From Gymnogyps californianus (lineage: Eukaryota > Chordata > Aves > Accipitriformes > Cathartidae), in assembly GCF_018139145.2 (NCBI RefSeq), contig NC_059486.1, forward strand, positions 3,844,001 to 3,908,000: DNA of 64,000 nt, read 5' to 3'. The position numbers and the translations under genes were made by a program. This document shows, piece by piece, positions 26,166 through 38,170 of the stretch; positions within the stretch are counted from its first letter, which is position 1, and the number at the start of each line of letters is the position of its first letter. The notes beneath the pieces were generated by a model. The model saw nothing but the letters and a program-made list of their open reading frames with translations. It was not told where the DNA came from and did not search any database.

Positions 26166-29110
26166 AAGCTGTTTGGTGTGCAAGTACGGGGCAAAACCAG
26201 TGAGTGCCGCACCTCCATGCCTGGGCTGCAGCTGCAGCGTCCCCCCGTGGGATGGGGATGCTGCGGGACGTGGTGGGTGTCGCACAAGCACCCCGGCCAC
26301 AGCAGCTCTGGTCCTGCCCAGAGCCACCCTGGCCCGTGGAGGTCTCCTGGCCATGCAGGGACTTGGGGTGGGCTGGGGTTTTTCAACCACCGGCTATGGA
26401 AACCGCATCTCAGGCTGCATCCCAGAGGTCAGGTCTGGACATCTCCTGCCAGCGGAGGTTGACTTGGCTCCATCCCCAAGCTCCAGCTCGCCAAGGCGTT
26501 GAGAGCAGATTGCAGCCTGGCTCCGGTTGTCGGAGGAGAGAGAAAGGGAGAGAAGGCCAGTGCTTGTGGCTGGGGCTGAGAGGGTGAAACTGTGTCTAGA
26601 AGGAGAAGATGCCCCCAGCGCTGCTCTCATCCCTCTCTGTGCCTCTCCCCTGCAGTGTCCCCATACCACCTCTGCTTTGCTGCTGTCACCTCCTTCAGCA
26701 CATTAGTCCAGAGGTGAGCTGACAGCCGGGACATCTCTCCTTGTCTGACCCACGGCCCCGAGGTGTCCATCCTTACCCTGCTTCCCGCCGGGCTGCCATC
26801 CTCCTCCCGGCCCTGCGCTGCTGTAAGAGGTGCCAGCGCTGTCCCCATCACGTCTGTCCCTTTGCCTTGCGCCGGAGCCGATGCTCCTGCCACAGCTCTT
26901 TTGCAACTCTGCAAACTTTCCACCAGTGATCTGCCAAGTGTGCGGGGCGGGAGGGAGGAAGGCAGGGGGAAAGTACCACGATAATTGAAAATAAATGGTG
27001 CATTATATGAAATAAACGTTCTGGTGCAGCCAGCTGGCTGCAGCTGATTATTTATTTATTTTTTCTTCCTAGCATTTGGAGGTGCCTGGGAAAAGGGGGG
27101 TTGGAAGTAAAGGAATGGCACCCCCAGGCTGGTGGGGCTGCGAGGCTTTCACCCGTGGCTTGGGGAGTGCCCTGCATCCTGCAGCGACGGCCGCTCAAGC
27201 GGGACACCAGCACCAGATGGGAGTCCAGAGCCAGAAAGGCAGGCGTTCTGGGCCATGCTGGAGGTCCATGGGCTCAGTGCCCAGCCATGACGTGTAAGAA
27301 CGGGACAGGGGAATTGCAGGGAGCCTCCAGAGTCTCTTGTCTGCTTGCCACTGTTCGCATTTGAGGAGGTCCCAGGTCTGACATGGTGTCTCTATATTTA
27401 ATGGCCATCCTCACGCTATGCACGCACCTCTCTCCTGAGCCTCCTACCCCAGGACCTGCCTGACCCTCAGCTCTGTGCCACCCATAACCTGTCCTCCGTG
27501 GGGTCAGCCACGCGTTGCGTTGGTGGGCACTTGGGTTGGCCAACGGCGACCAGAGCTCTGCTGCTCTCCTGCCTCAGCACACGTGTGTTAACACACGTAA
27601 AGCAAACAGACCCTCGGCCCGAGGTGGGTTTTCTTTGAAATGTTCCTCTGGTGAGGATTAACTCCTGACACTGCTATTTGTTACGGGAAGAGGCTGCATT
27701 TTCCTGGGAGATGTTGGATTTAACTGGGAACCTGAAGCTTTCTCCTGCCTTGTATCCCCCACATCGCTGACTGACCGTGTCACTGTTCTTATGCCTTGAT
27801 AAGACTTATCCTGGATTATTATTTAGCTGCTAATTAATCTTGAGAACGATGTAAAGGCTTTGAACGGCTATTTGAAGATTGAGTGAATGATTTCTGCTCT
27901 TGTCAAAGAAAGAGGGATTTGGAGGTAAGATCCCAGCTCTGAATGACATTAAGTTGCTCTCCCCGGGCAGGTGGGACCGGCTCCTGCCTCCTTCTCCTGC
28001 CAGTGCCTGCGGGGCCCCTGCGAGACAAATCCCCTCGGAAATAGGGAGCAAAATGGTGCTTGGGAGGGATGGTAGCTGAAATGATGTCCGGCTGGGGACT
28101 GGATACTCCCTGTCCGAACAGTCAGACACCAACGGGAGTCTCCCTGCAGGGTCTGTGAGGTTTGGAGTTAACAACCCAGCCCTTTTCTTCTCCCACAAGC
28201 GTTTTCCCCTAATACATCTTGTTCGCTTACTCATTGGAGCTCTGAGCGACAGCTCAGACGCCTCATTAATCATCGCTGATGATGGCCGTGCGGCATCTGG
28301 CGGAGCCATGACGCCGAGGTCCCGACCACTGCCGCTTCCCCAGCCCGGGATATTTTGCAGATGAACGGCGCTGCTCCCCGAAAATTCCAGCCGAAAACTG
28401 GGAAGAAACCATGTCCCCCTCGGGGTCAAAGCCCGCGGAAGATGCTCTTTCTCCATGCTGGCCTCTTGTTCCTGCCCGCAGGGCACGCAGTGAATTATGG
28501 TTAGTCATTGCGAACCTGCATCTTTTTAAAATATATTTTGTCCTTCTCTGTGCTCGCCAGGATCAAGGGCGGCTCCGTGGAGGGCTGGTGGGTTGGTCTG
28601 CTGCTGCGTTGATTTGGCAAAGGCTGGGGATGAAAGCCCTGCGGCCTCCAGCTGAGACTGTAGAGGTTTTCAGGCTTGAGTTTTCCCAAATTTTGTCCAT
28701 GACAAAGTGAACAAACACCACCGGCCAGGAGCAGCTTGAAACCGGAGACGGCTGGCACAGGGGTTGAGCATCAATCGCTGGCTGCTGGGCGAGACCCAAC
28801 CAAAACCCCACTGGCGTGAGGAGGCAACTCCATCCCTCCTGGCTTCCGAATGTTGGGCTGGGAAGAAAAACCAGCCTGCTTAGAAAGCAAGCGTTTGACA
28901 TTGTGCCGTCAGACTTCAGATGCCCATCATCGCCAGTAACGATCCCGAGCAGAAAGCCTGGTGGACCTCAGCCCGTTTTGGTCTTATTCTGACCTGGTTT
29001 TGTGATGCCCTGAAAATGGCATCATCCATCACTGCCTGAGGGGGTGCAGGAAGGGGAGGGGAGGTTGAACTCCTCTCCCTCACCCTCTGCCGCTCCCCGG
29101 CCACCGCTTT
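26166..29110. other. Intergenic DNA, no gene recognised
   Basis: Mostly GC-rich DNA without a recognisable exon. Short AT-rich insertions occur at 26,980-27,070 (GATAATTGAAAATAAATGG, TGATTATTTATTTATTT) and 27,790-27,900 (GCTGCTAATTAATCTTG). Part of 28,240-28,345 is CpG-richer and includes CATTAATCATCGCTGATGATGG. Confidence 0.5.
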
Positions 29111-29119
29111 ATCTCTCCA

Positions 29120-29345
29120 GAAGCTGCATTTGAGTACAATTCACTTTGTTATTAATTTCTTTTACATAGAGGCTTTTAAAGTGCCTGGGAATAGGGGCTC
29201 GTGTCACGGAGACGCTTTCCAGCCCAGCAGCTGTAATACCAAAGTGCTGTTTAAACAGCCCACTCATCTAAAAGTAATAGGCAACGAGCTGAAAGCTTGC
29301 CAGAGCAGCAGCCTTGTGTGTGCCTATTTGAACAGGCAGTATGGA
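29120..29345. promoter_or_regulatory. AT-rich candidate conserved element
   Basis: The stretch contains CTTTGTTATTAATTTC, TTTTACATAGAGGC, a TTTAAACAGCC motif and AAAGTAATAGGC between GC-rich flanks. This is a weak candidate on composition alone. Confidence 0.25.
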
Positions 29346-29839
29346 GGTGATTTTGGAGAGCAGGGCTTCTTCCCTAGCAGCTGCCTGGGTCGGATCAGGG
29401 ATGGGATCGCGTCACCCTTGCAACCCCGTGGAGCTCTGCTGCCCCAGGGACTCGGTGCACCCCGGGGACAGTCCAGCTCGCCAACATGGGCAGATCGGGG
29501 CTGGGTGGCTGTGGCCCGCGGGTGTCCTTTCACCAGGTGATGTGTCTTGAGGAACCCAGGTGCCTCGATGCCCCTGCCCGCTGGAGGAGCAGTCTGCACC
29601 CCTGCGGTGGCCCTTCCTTGGCTGCATGGGTCCCCCATGCCTGCAATCCCCAGGGGAGCCCCCATGCAATGCTGGAGCCGCAAGGCCACATCCCGAGCCG
29701 GAGGAAGGCCGGCAGAGGGGCCGGCAGCCTGGAGAGCCCCTGGGCAGGGATGCTGAGGGTACCCTGAGGTGCCACCGTCACCCCCCAGCCCGTCCTGCCA
29801 CGGCACGTGGTGGCTCTGGGGAAACGGGTGTGCTGGGAC

Positions 29840-29995
29840 CCTTCGTGTGCATCTTATTTGCTTTTAATCTGGTAGCTAAATTATATTCTTCCCAAATGTA
29901 ATAAATGAGAGGTTTAATCAAACCCGGCCAGCCAGCACTGATGGAATCTTGGCAGTGAGGAAAATATTGCATTTTTGTTTGTTAATCTCCCCCTA
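29840..29995. promoter_or_regulatory. AT-rich candidate conserved element
   Basis: A compact AT-rich island contains TTTTAATCTGGTAGC, TAAATTATATTC, AATGTAATAAATG, GGTTTAATCAAACC and TTGTTTGTTAATC, flanked on both sides by strongly GC-rich sequence. GGTTTAATCAAACC is itself nearly palindromic. Confidence 0.35.
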
Positions 29996-31065
29996 TGCTC
30001 CCTTGGAGACATCTCGGCTCTCGTGGGGGCTCCTCGTGCTCGGCAGCACCAGAGGGCATGGGCTTTGCCCTGCTGTTAACCAAAGCACCGGGCCGTATGT
30101 GGGGCCATCGCGGCGGGAACGCTGCTAGCCCACCTGCTCCCAGCCCCTCTCCTTGGCCAGGCATCGCAGTGGCAGCGGTGGGACCCTCCTCCTGCTACGC
30201 CTCTCCTCAACCCCTTTCTTTTCAGGAAGAGGGTCTCACTTGGTACCCCTGTCACAGGAGCTGGTGTTGGGTTCAAGTCCTCCACCCCAGGTTTCCTGTC
30301 ACCCACGACGGCGCCAGGATCTGGTCTTACGGCATCTCCAGGTCTTAACTTGTCTGCCCAAATCTTAGACGTGTTGTGACCCTCAGTGATGGAGAAGCTG
30401 AGCATCTCCCCAGGCTGGAAACAGCCCTGGGCAGTGGGGATAAAGCCACCGGGCTTCACTGGCTCTGCCTTAGGGGGCAAAGCATCCCCTGACATCCAGC
30501 CAGTCGATGCGGCTGGAAACGAGGGGAGACTCCATGTTTTCTCTGCGCGTCAGAGCCCTCGAAATCCACCGGATCCCGGCACGGGGCCAGCTGCTCCCAG
30601 AGACGCGGCTCCGCTGCCGCCTTTCTCCAGATGGCTTTTCTCAATCAAGGCTTTTCCAGAAATAGCTTGCGTACACCAAGCAGCCGGCTCTGCAAATAGC
30701 TCGCCTCCTGAAACGGAGGAGGCAGCGCGGTCGGAGCATCGTCCCCTCTGTCCCTTCCACGCTCCTGAGTGCCTCGGCGCTGGCTCCAGCATGCAGAAAC
30801 CCTCTGCTTCCCCCGGGACACCTCTGCCGGCTGGGAAACAGGGATGTGCTGGGGTCCTCTGTGTCCAGCAGTCGTGTCCGGGATCGGGGGATCCCCAGCT
30901 TTGCTGCGGGAGCTGACTGATGGCTCGCTCAGCCATGTGCATCCCACATCCCACAGGGAAGGACGTCTGGTGACTTCCAGGGGCAGGGCAGGTGGCCCAG
31001 GGGACGCAGCACATGGCCCCGCTGCCACGGTGGCTGGGCACCACCGCCCCCAGCTGCAGCACTGC
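29996..31065. other. Intergenic DNA, no gene recognised
   Basis: GC-rich non-coding sequence. Frames of up to 176 codons overlap on both strands without any recognisable domain. A tRNA B-box look-alike at 30,273-30,283 was examined and rejected. Confidence 0.5.
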
Positions 31066-31069
31066 CTCA

Positions 31070-31260
31070 TGTCCCTGCTCATATGTTTATTATGCCAATG
31101 TAAAAGGGGGGAATGCAATTTTTTTCTGTAGGTTTAACTGATTTATTAGTAGTCTGTAATGCCAGTAATAGCTCATCTATAAATCTGTTCTTAAGAATTT
31201 ATAGGGCAAATATTCCAGCGCCATATTAAAGACACAACTCATAAATGCCCATAAGCACCA
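31070..31260. promoter_or_regulatory. AT-rich candidate conserved element
   Basis: The island includes ATATGTTTATTATGCC, TTTAACTGATTTATTAG, GCCAGTAATAGCTC, AAGAATTTATAGGGC and CATATTAAAGAC. Complexity is high with sharp GC-rich borders, which is characteristic of conserved non-coding elements. Confidence 0.4.
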
Positions 31261-31589
31261 GCCCGGCGGCTTCGGCAGCAGGAGACGGTTATCCTAGGGG
31301 AGGCAGAGGCGGCGAGCTCACCCCAGTGGCTTCCACCCGGAGCCTCAAAAATCTTTGGGAAGCAAATTATTTCAGGGACTGTCCCCTCCAGCCAGGAGGT
31401 ACCTGTGGCCTCCTGCTCCGTGCTGTGCGGACACCGAGCCCAGGGTGGGTGTCAGCACCATCCGGATGCCGAAGTGCTGCTCCCATCCCTGTGGGCTCCC
31501 GGCCCACCCCCAGCACCCTCCCCGGGGGCTCCCGCAATCTGCCCTCGTCCCCAGGCCAGGGTGACAGTATTTACCGCTGAAGTGCGCCG

Positions 31590-32030
31590 AGTGTAATTGC
31601 TAATCAGACACAGGCAATCAATTCATCCCCCCCCCCCCGCCGCCTGGGGGAGGGCCTGCCTTTCCCTGCTGAAGGTGACTCCTGCAGGAATTCAGATTTA
31701 AAAATAAAGGCGATAATCATCAGAAGTTCATTAAATTAGCATCAGGCTCATTTGCACTCTGTGAGGGGACAAGGCGGAGGGTGTGGGTGTCCGTGCCTGC
31801 CTGCCTCCCCTCTTCTCAGTCCCGGGGTGTCCGCAGGAGATGCCTCCAGTGGGATGAGGCTCCGAGCACTGCCGGGAGCCCTCCCTGATTTACTCCTCCT
31901 GTCCCGGGGCTGCTGCAGTCATGAGTCAACAGTGCGGTATATTTAAATGCAAAACGCCATTATCCTTCATTAAAAGCTCTGTCATCACCCAGACTGCACA
32001 GGAAAGAGTTATTACGCCATTACGCTCCCA
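31590..32030. promoter_or_regulatory. Two AT-rich candidate elements separated by GC-rich DNA
   Basis: The first part (31,590-31,755) holds GTAATTGCTAATCAG, a C12 run (31,627-31,638), and GATTTAAAAATAAAGG with CATTAAATTAGC. The second (31,935-32,025) holds GTATATTTAAATGC, CATTATCCTTCATTAAAAG and TTATTACGCCATTACGC. Homeodomain-type motifs dominate both. Confidence 0.35.
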
Positions 32031-32718
32031 GTGACACACGGCTTCCCCGGCCCTCCAGCAGCCGTGGTGATGCACGTCGGCCGTGCCGGGTGCCCATGGT
32101 GGGCCGGTGGTGCGTGGCCGGGGGCTCTGCCATGTGAGGTGGCCGACATCTGATTTTCCCTCTGCGGTGGCCTCAGGGCAGGGAGGGGAGACGCAGGAGA
32201 GGTGGGCCTGGGGGGTACGGGGGTGTCATGGTGCAGAAGGGATGCTGCCAGCATGGCAGGGGTGGGCACCGCATGTGCTGGGGATGCTCGAGGATGGGCT
32301 GAGCCCCCGGAGCAGGCAAGCGCTGTGGGGGCTTTGTGGACCAATAATTCGTTGTTCCCAAAGACGGACGAGGCCAGCGGAGACCAGGTGCTGCTTCTGG
32401 CAGGGGTTTCCCCTCCTAGGGACTGGGCGCAGGCGGGAGAGCGATGCCTGGGACGGGGCTGGGGCCACGGTCCCCCAGCTGCCCCATGTCCCCCAGCAGC
32501 CCCAGCACCTGCCAGGGACATGGGGTGCCTGCAAAGAAATCACCCCACAGCATCACTCCCTGCTCTGCACCCCAGTCCTGGGGGGGTTCATCTTTGCTCT
32601 CCATGAGCCCACCAGCACGCAGGATCCAGCCCCTGTGCTCCTCATAAAATCCAAGCAAGAGCAGAGCTGGTGTTTTTTGTAACTTTCGGCAATTCCCCGT
32701 CACCTAGATTCGGAGACA

Positions 32719-32779
32719 CTATTTCTCTCTCGGTGGAGGAAAGTGAGCTCTATTTCTCTCTCGGTGGAGGAAAGTGAGC
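32719..32779 (+). repeat. 31-bp period tandem duplication
   Basis: A 30-bp unit starting CTATTTCTCTCTCGGTGG occurs at 32,719-32,748 and again, identical, at 32,750-32,779, giving a 31-bp period. The absence of any mismatch points to a recent duplication or an assembly artefact. Confidence 0.95.
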
Positions 32780-32804
32780 GAGGCAGAACAGCTTTTGTAG
32801 TGGC

Positions 32805-33010
32805 AGGGTGTTGATTCACAGCTCGTAATTTAATTAAGAGAGAGACGAGATCAAAAGGGGACTGTATTAAAAAATAAATCAAGCAGAGGGAGTGGAGTTC
32901 CTTCCTTTAATTAGGGCATGGATTTGTAACTGCGAGAGACTCCATCAATCACAAAGGAAAGAAAAGGTGTCAAGTGGAGAGAAACCTTCCCTGGGTTAAT
33001 TACCGCTAAC
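32805..33010. promoter_or_regulatory. AT-rich candidate conserved element
   Basis: The stretch contains CTCGTAATTTAATTAAG, TATTAAAAAATAAATC, CCTTTAATTAGGGC, CAATCACAAAGG and TTAATTACCGC. The repeated TAATTA/TTAATT motifs in an otherwise GC-rich region support a candidate enhancer. Confidence 0.35.
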
Positions 33011-33359
33011 GAAGGAGGATATTATCGGGCGGGGTGTCAGAAAGCCGATACCTCCCCAGCGGCCGCTCCGGCAGGGCTGGGCGGCACAAAACTCCTTCGA
33101 TGTTGAACATAGCGATGCCGGAGGTGCCTGGTGGGTGCAGTCGAGGAGATGCTCGTGATGCCAGGCAGCGATGCCGGGCAATGGTGGGGAGGGCAGGCTG
33201 GGGGCTGTGGGGGCAAACACCCCCGGGCAGGGCCAGATAGCGCGCAGCCGGGTCCGGGCATGGCCATGGGGCAGTGGTGGCCACGATGGCCCTGCTCTCG
33301 GGGGCCGTGGGCTGTGCCGTTGGCCGTGCCGGTGGGGACCGGGGCCAGGCTGGCAGCAG

Positions 33360-33575
33360 CCCGATTTGTGAAGTAATTAATTCTCGTTTGATCATCTGCT
33401 GTGTAAATCATCAGTGGCCAGGAGTTAATCATGCATATGAAATGAATCCTTCTCCTGCCTTAATGAGTGCTGAATCGTGACCAGCATCTGTTTACTCCTG
33501 ACACTTTCATCTTCTTGACAGTCTGAACAATTAATTGTTTCCAATAATCTCCTTTTTATTCTATTAAAAAAAAAA
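33360..33575. promoter_or_regulatory. AT-rich candidate conserved element with SOX-type palindrome
   Basis: The block holds AAGTAATTAATTCTCG, GTAAATCATC, a POU-like CATGCATATGAAAT, CCTTAATGAGTGC, and a perfect 14-bp palindrome AACAATTAATTGTT at 33,526-33,539. The palindrome is followed by CCAATAATC. It places two inverted SOX-type ACAAT half-sites around a homeodomain-type core. SOX and POU sites together are a hallmark of neural enhancers, which would suit the neural gene SRRM4 10.2 kb to the right. Role and conservation are inferred. Confidence 0.4.
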
Positions 33576-33579
33576 ATCT

Positions 33580-35975
33580 GAGAGCAAGCAGCCTTCCACT
33601 TCGCACTCCTGCTCCCAGCATTGTCCCTCTAATCTTTGTTTTCTTAGTCTGAAGCGAGGATTTGTTTTTCAGGAGCGACGTGAGGACTCCGCAGGCGCTC
33701 AATGAGCCTGGGGAGGAGCGAGCTCTCCACTCTCCCAACGAGGATGATGCTGGTGGCAGGACCGCCTTCCTTGCCGGCTGGGTTTGAGGCCAGGCTTTTC
33801 ATAGTTAATAGCAAATAACAAGCCTGTTTGAACACAGGAGTGTTTCCGCCTGCCATTTACCTGGAGCAAACCGCAATTAATCCACCAGTTGTGCCGCCAA
33901 CGCAGTGTTATAATTGGATTAATTAGAGAGGAGCTAGCGGCCGCTCTGGGGAGGTCTGTCCCTGGCTGCAGCCTCCTCCAGCGGTGGGATCCGTGCCCAT
34001 CGGGTGCCAGACCAGCATCGCCGGGAGATGCTGGGGCCAGCCCCACTTCCCCGGGGCTATCACTTGCCCGGCCGCAGGCGCTGGGGCTTGATGATCGCTG
34101 ATGGAAATGACCTGCCCACTAATTGGAGTTTATGAGGCATGGCCTGGTTAATGGGTGCTCATAAGAGGCAGCGGGAGCAGAGGGGGCTGTGGGTGGGCTC
34201 TGCTGCCAGCCGAGGGGCTCGGGGAGGGGGCTGGGGTCTTGTGGGGGGCAGCAAGCCTGGGGGAGGGACCCAGAGGTGAGGAGCCGGGTGGGTGTTTTGG
34301 CAGGTGGGGGACAGGGTTGCCTTCCCCATCAGCCGTGGCTGTTTGACGGGCAGCAGTTGATGTCTGCCAGCCCTCGGTCGCCTCTGCCCTGCATTTTGGG
34401 GAGAAGCAGGGAGGGCTGCGTGTCCTGGGGCACAGGGGGGTGTGGGTGGCCTGGGAGCCCTGTGGCGGGGGCTGAGCGGGACAAGCCTGGCCATGCCGGA
34501 CCCTCCTGCCCTGCCCCGCTGCTCCTGCAGCCTCTGCCAAGTGACAGGAAGGCGAAATCCCGTGTTCCTGCTTCCCAGGGCGGCTGCTCAGCCCCGCTCT
34601 CCAGTCCCGACACCCAGGTGCCAGCACAGTGGCTCACCTGGACAGACAGACAGACAGACAGACATCCTTGCTAGACCTCACTGGAGCCCGGCGAGCTGAT
34701 GGAGCCTGCCCCTCAACCTGGCTTTGTGCTCTGGGGCCGGATCCTGTGCGGCCGCCTGGGAGCTGGGGGCTGTGCCATAGATTCGGTTCCCTGGCTGCCC
34801 TTGGGAAATGCACATTAAAAATATGTATGGATGTGTGTAGCTATTACAAAAAGCTTTTTGGGGACTCTGTGCTAAGCGTGCTGTCCGTCTGGCTGGAGAA
34901 AAGGTGAGGGGCAGGCGGGGAGTCTGCGGGGACGGGGTGCCCCTGGGCACAAGCAGCATACCCACAGGCTGTGGGAGGATGCCAGCCCTGCTCTTCCTGA
35001 GCTAAACTGGATCTAACCTGGCTCAGCTGGAAACCAGGGGCCTCAGGGGATTTATTGCAATTGCCTAAATCAACTAAAAAAAAAAAAATGCCCTTAGGAA
35101 AGCCAGCAGTTCCCCATGCCGGGGGCTGTGGGAGCAGCTGAGCCGGCTGCCGGTGTGAAATGCCGACCTGCAGCTCTTTTGAAGCCCTCTGAGCTATCCT
35201 CGCTGGAGCAAATCCTAAGGCCATCATCAGCTAACCAAATCAGTAAAAAAACCAACCCCAAACTGCTGAGAACAGGCTCTGCACCCTAAACCACACAGGA
35301 CCCAAGGCTGTGGGACACCCACGCTCCCTTTGGACTCCATCCCTGCTAAAGGGAGCCAGGACCCAGCTGCGCAGCCACCAGCCCCGCTCGGGATGCTACA
35401 GTGAGGCCAGTGGACACGACCCAGCATTTAGGTACTTTATTCCTTCCTTTACCCAAAGGGAAGAACAAAATCCCACCAGCTCCTCCGTTCTCCAGAAAAA
35501 CGAGTTTTTTTCCTGAGATGAATCGGCTTCCCCAGGAGGCAGCCGGGGCAAGCAGCGGCTTCGGCGACATGCGGGATGGAGCATGCAGCGGCAGCCCCAG
35601 CGTTAGGCAGGTAATTGGGGTCTGAGGAGATGCACCAGGAAGGCTGCCACGGCTCCTGTGAGGGGGAGCAGGGGGTCCCCGGCTGAGCGGGAAGGTTTGC
35701 CACAGCCCCGGCCTCATCCAAGCTCCCAGCCGGCAGCCAACAGGGAAGAGGACCTCTCTGAGAGCTGGGTACCTGCAGATGCCCCCGACTGCTCTGGGGC
35801 CCGTGGGAGGCACGGGGCCATTGCATCGCCCCAGCTGGCAAATCCAGCCATCCTCGGGGACCTGCGGTGACCTTTTGGCGAGTGCCAGGAGCCGGTGGCT
35901 CTTGATCCGGCTTGCAAATCAGCTCGAACGGTGACGGCAAGGTCAGCGAGATTTGGGGCTCCCTTGTCATATCAG
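33580..35975. other. Intergenic DNA, no gene recognised
   Basis: GC-rich with no exon recognised. Minor patches include GTTATAATTGGATTAATTAG near 33,907-33,926. A GACA microsatellite lies at 34,641-34,664 and an A13 run at 35,076-35,088. Confidence 0.5.
34641..34664 (+). repeat. (GACA)6 microsatellite
   Basis: Six perfect copies of the tetranucleotide GACA in tandem. It is a likely polymorphic marker. Confidence 0.97.
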
Positions 35976-35979
35976 TTCC

Positions 35980-36215
35980 CGCGGTGTACTCGGCTGTAAT
36001 TTAGCCCGGTTTAATTGGCGCTTAAATTAGCCACAAATGGAACAGCGCTGCAGCTGCGGCAGTGTTCAAAAATATATAAAATTACAGCACAGTAAAACAT
36101 TTTCACATTTCATTAGTGTGTCTTAATGGGAAGTGTCTGCTACCCAAACTCTCCATTTGTTCTCTGGTGCAGTAAAAGTTTACACATTAGCAGTTGTGCT
36201 GCCCATTAACATTGC
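35980..36215. promoter_or_regulatory. AT-rich candidate conserved element
   Basis: This is one of the strongest composition islands upstream of SRRM4, 7.6-7.8 kb from the start codon. It contains GTAATTTAGCCCGG, GGTTTAATTGGCGC, TTAAATTAGCC, a CAGCTG E-box with flanking GCGCTG, AAATATATAAAATTACAG, TTTCATTAGTGTGTC and CCCATTAACATTGC. E-box plus homeodomain motifs fit a neural enhancer. Evidence is composition and motifs only. Confidence 0.42.
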
Positions 36216-37499
36216 AAAATGCTCCGCGTGTTTTGCAGGGGCAGCGCTGCTCCACAGGGATGGGAAGCCTAAAATTTAGGGGACTGCGTGCTCTCCTGAG
36301 GCACCTATAAGTGGCTGGTGGGAGGGAGCTGAGCAGGGAGCATCCCACACCCCGGGTGGGAGCATCCTGCGCCCCAGGAGGAGCATGAGAGCCCCTTTCC
36401 CAGGATGGTGCTGCCTGTCCCCTTGGCTTTATCAAAGCTCCGGCATTCTCACAAGCAGGGTAATGCCTCCAACCCAAATCATGAAGCTTTTTCAGTTGAA
36501 GCAGCTTTTTAGCAGAAGCCTATTTAACGCTTAGGCTGACGCCCTCAAGTGCTTTATTTTACAGTATTTTTGTTCCTCTCCACTATAAGTAATAGGCTAT
36601 AAAAGCCAGAACGCGGCACTTTGCTCCCTCCTGCTTCATTCCCCCGCGGTGCAGGCAGCCCTGCATGGCAGGGCCAAGGAGGCAGAACAGGGCTCCTCTG
36701 CCCACGGCTGCTGCTACCCCCACCGCAATAATCCAGAGGGGGAAAAAAAAGGCCAGAGAAAAAAAACTCAGTGAGAGGTGATTGCATGGAGTCAAACTGC
36801 TCGTCCCAGCAGCGTACCCCAGGCAGGTTTGCTTAAATAGCTTTGGGTTTGTGGCCAACTCTTTCTTGGGCAGCATCTTCCCTGTCCCTGGTGGGCTTGG
36901 GATGGGGGGTTCATGGTTTGAAATGAGTTTTGAGGTCTGAGCCCAAACTGAAAGGGTGGGGATTGTATCTTGTCCCTCTCCCACCTAGTCCGGATCTCAG
37001 CTCCCCCAGGGAGATGGGCTCTTGTAGCTGGGGTGGCCAAGGAAAGGTGAGGGGTGCTGAGCCTGGTGGGTTTTTAAAGCTTGAGTAGTTTGGGGAAACC
37101 AAACCTGCTCCTCCCCCTGGTTTGGCTCATGGGTTCAGTGCAGTGAGGTGCAGCCAGGCACAGGGAGGTGCTGGAGGAGGAGGGGGGCAGGAGCCGGTCC
37201 TGCTGGGCTGGCACCGGGACCTGGAGTGAGCCGGGAACGGGAACGTCCTGGTGCCGGCTTGGAGGAGGACGTGCATCCCAGGTCTGACCTGTCCCATCCT
37301 TCCCAAGCTGGAGGCAAAAGCCCAAAGCCTTCCAGCTCTGCAGCCCAAACCTGTGTTGAGCATCCCCGAACCCCCCCTCCAGCCAGACCTCGAGCTGGAG
37401 GCTGGGATCCAACCAAGCTGCCTCCGCTTCGTTAGCTAGTAATTACCCCAACAGGCAACGGTGCTATTTGTGTGATTGGAGGCTGCTAATTGCCAGTCT

Positions 37500-38170
37500 G
37501 GGAAGGCAATGAAGAGGAGGGCAGCTTTGTCCTTTGCCCTCCCCATCTCTCGGGCGCATCCTCCGGGCACTGGGACCCTTTGCCTGCGGTCAGGGGCTGC
37601 CCGTGCCCACCACAGCCCAGCGAGGGGCTTTCCTCCATTTATTCCCAGGCTGGCAAGCCGGGCCCTGCCTCTCCTGCCCGGATACGTGTGGCTGCAGGCT
37701 CCGTCCCGCTCCGTCCCCCTCCGCCAGCTGCGTTTGACCTTTCGGCAGCGGTGCTTGGAGAGCAGCGGCGGCTGCGCGGCTTTGCCGCATGGTCCCCAGG
37801 GGCTGGCTCGCCGCCACAGCCACTGCAGCTCGGAGGGGAAAAATTATATTTTCATCTCCATCTCTCCATCCCCCTTCCCGCTCTGGAGCTTTTTTTAGAG
37901 CCAAAGGGAAGAAAAGGCCGTGGTCTGCCTTTCCTGCCTCCCCTCTGCTCCTGCCCTTTCATTCCCCTCTTGCCAGCAGCTGCAAATGGCTTTGCCTCTG
38001 AACGCACGCACTTATCTGTCCTCCTGCCTTTTCATCTTGCGCTGTCTAAATATCGGGGCCGGGCGGCTTTGGTAGGTGAGCGGGGAGGAAAAAGTGCCTT
38101 TGTTGGAGCGGGTGCGTGGGCGGGCGAGCTGCGGAGCTCCCTCCTGCCGATGGAGAAGCCGGCTGCCTCC
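37500..38170 (+). promoter_or_regulatory. CpG-rich patch with a consensus splice donor, possible upstream exon/promoter
   Basis: CpG density rises, peaking at about 37,680-37,830 (6-7 CpGs per 60 bp by eye) and again at 38,055-38,165. A consensus splice donor TAG|GTGAGC occurs at 38,075-38,083 inside the second peak. This could be an alternative 5' exon of SRRM4, the promoter of an unannotated non-coding RNA, or just a GC-rich patch. Frames of up to 264 codons here overlap in several frames and resemble no known protein. Confidence 0.2.

Noticed and set aside
30273..30283. GGTTCAAGTCC, a tRNA B-box look-alike
   Set aside because: The flanking bases do not form a T stem (only two Watson-Crick pairs and a wobble), and no A box or acceptor stem is found at the right distance.
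31455..31475. TCAGCACCATCCGGATGCC as a second RE1
   Set aside because: Only the left half matches. The spacer is too long for canonical and the right half lacks GGACAG or an allowed variant.
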